The position numbers were made by a program, and so were the translations under genes. From Euonymus europaeus (taxonomy: Eukaryota; Streptophyta; Magnoliopsida; Celastrales; Celastraceae), in contig OY756965.1 in assembly GCA_963580455.1 (NCBI GenBank), positions 23,906,902 to 23,970,901 of the forward strand: a stretch of 64,000 nt of DNA, written 5' to 3'. Under the pieces are notes generated by a model. It ran no database searches. It was not told the origin of the DNA and worked only from the letters and a program-made list of their open reading frames with translations. Shown in pieces: positions 63,949 through 64,000 of the stretch (within the stretch, counting starts at the first letter, position 1; each line of letters begins with the position of its first letter).

Positions 63949-64000
63949 CTATAATCAAAAGGTAAAGGAAGAAAATAAGTCAGCATAGTTACATAATCCG

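Overview
This is a window of plant nuclear DNA, most likely from a eudicot. The evidence is AT-rich sequence, GT-AG introns and plant-type gene families. The introns are rich in T, and there are many small MITE-like elements. I cannot name the species. I rebuilt the gene models by hand from splice sites and reading-frame phase. Eight of the nine keep an open frame across every junction I used; the exception has one uncertain exon.

Layout, left to right: (1) 689-12479 (+), the last 17 exons of TAF2, a TFIID subunit. (2) 13384-21338 (+), a multi-pass TMEM185-like membrane protein with a C-terminal RING finger. TAF2 and this gene are also neighbours in Arabidopsis, as far as I recall. (3) 22544-27313 (-), the transmembrane nucleoporin NDC1. 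(4) 29827-35097 (+), the delta subunit of eIF2B. (5) 35953-39821 (-), a BED-finger/hAT transposase-derived gene that looks domesticated. (6) 45450-47344 (+), a small universal-stress-protein-like gene. (7) 48865-51151 (-), a mitochondrial single-stranded DNA-binding protein. (8) 53068-59059 (-), a C3HC zinc-finger protein of the NIPA/ZC3HC1 (plant IAP-like) family. (9) 62334-63948 (-), the C-terminal end of a Has1/DDX18-type DEAD-box RNA helicase (RH27/RH51 group), continuing beyond the right edge.

The genes are housekeeping functions (transcription initiation, translation initiation, nuclear pore, organelle DNA maintenance, ribosome biogenesis). They do not form a pathway or cluster. The accessory interest lies between and inside them. 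There are at least six short inverted-repeat elements, five of one family with a GAGCATCTCC-type terminus. Two adjacent elements share one TAA target site. A 1.08-kb Mutator-like element has an exact 9-bp target duplication. There is a solo Copia-type LTR, SINE and LINE relics, and several tandem duplications. I found no CRISPR, operon, rRNA or tRNA gene, and nothing I would call a new biological system. The best leads are a probable overlapping upstream ORF in the hAT-derived gene and the nested non-autonomous elements.
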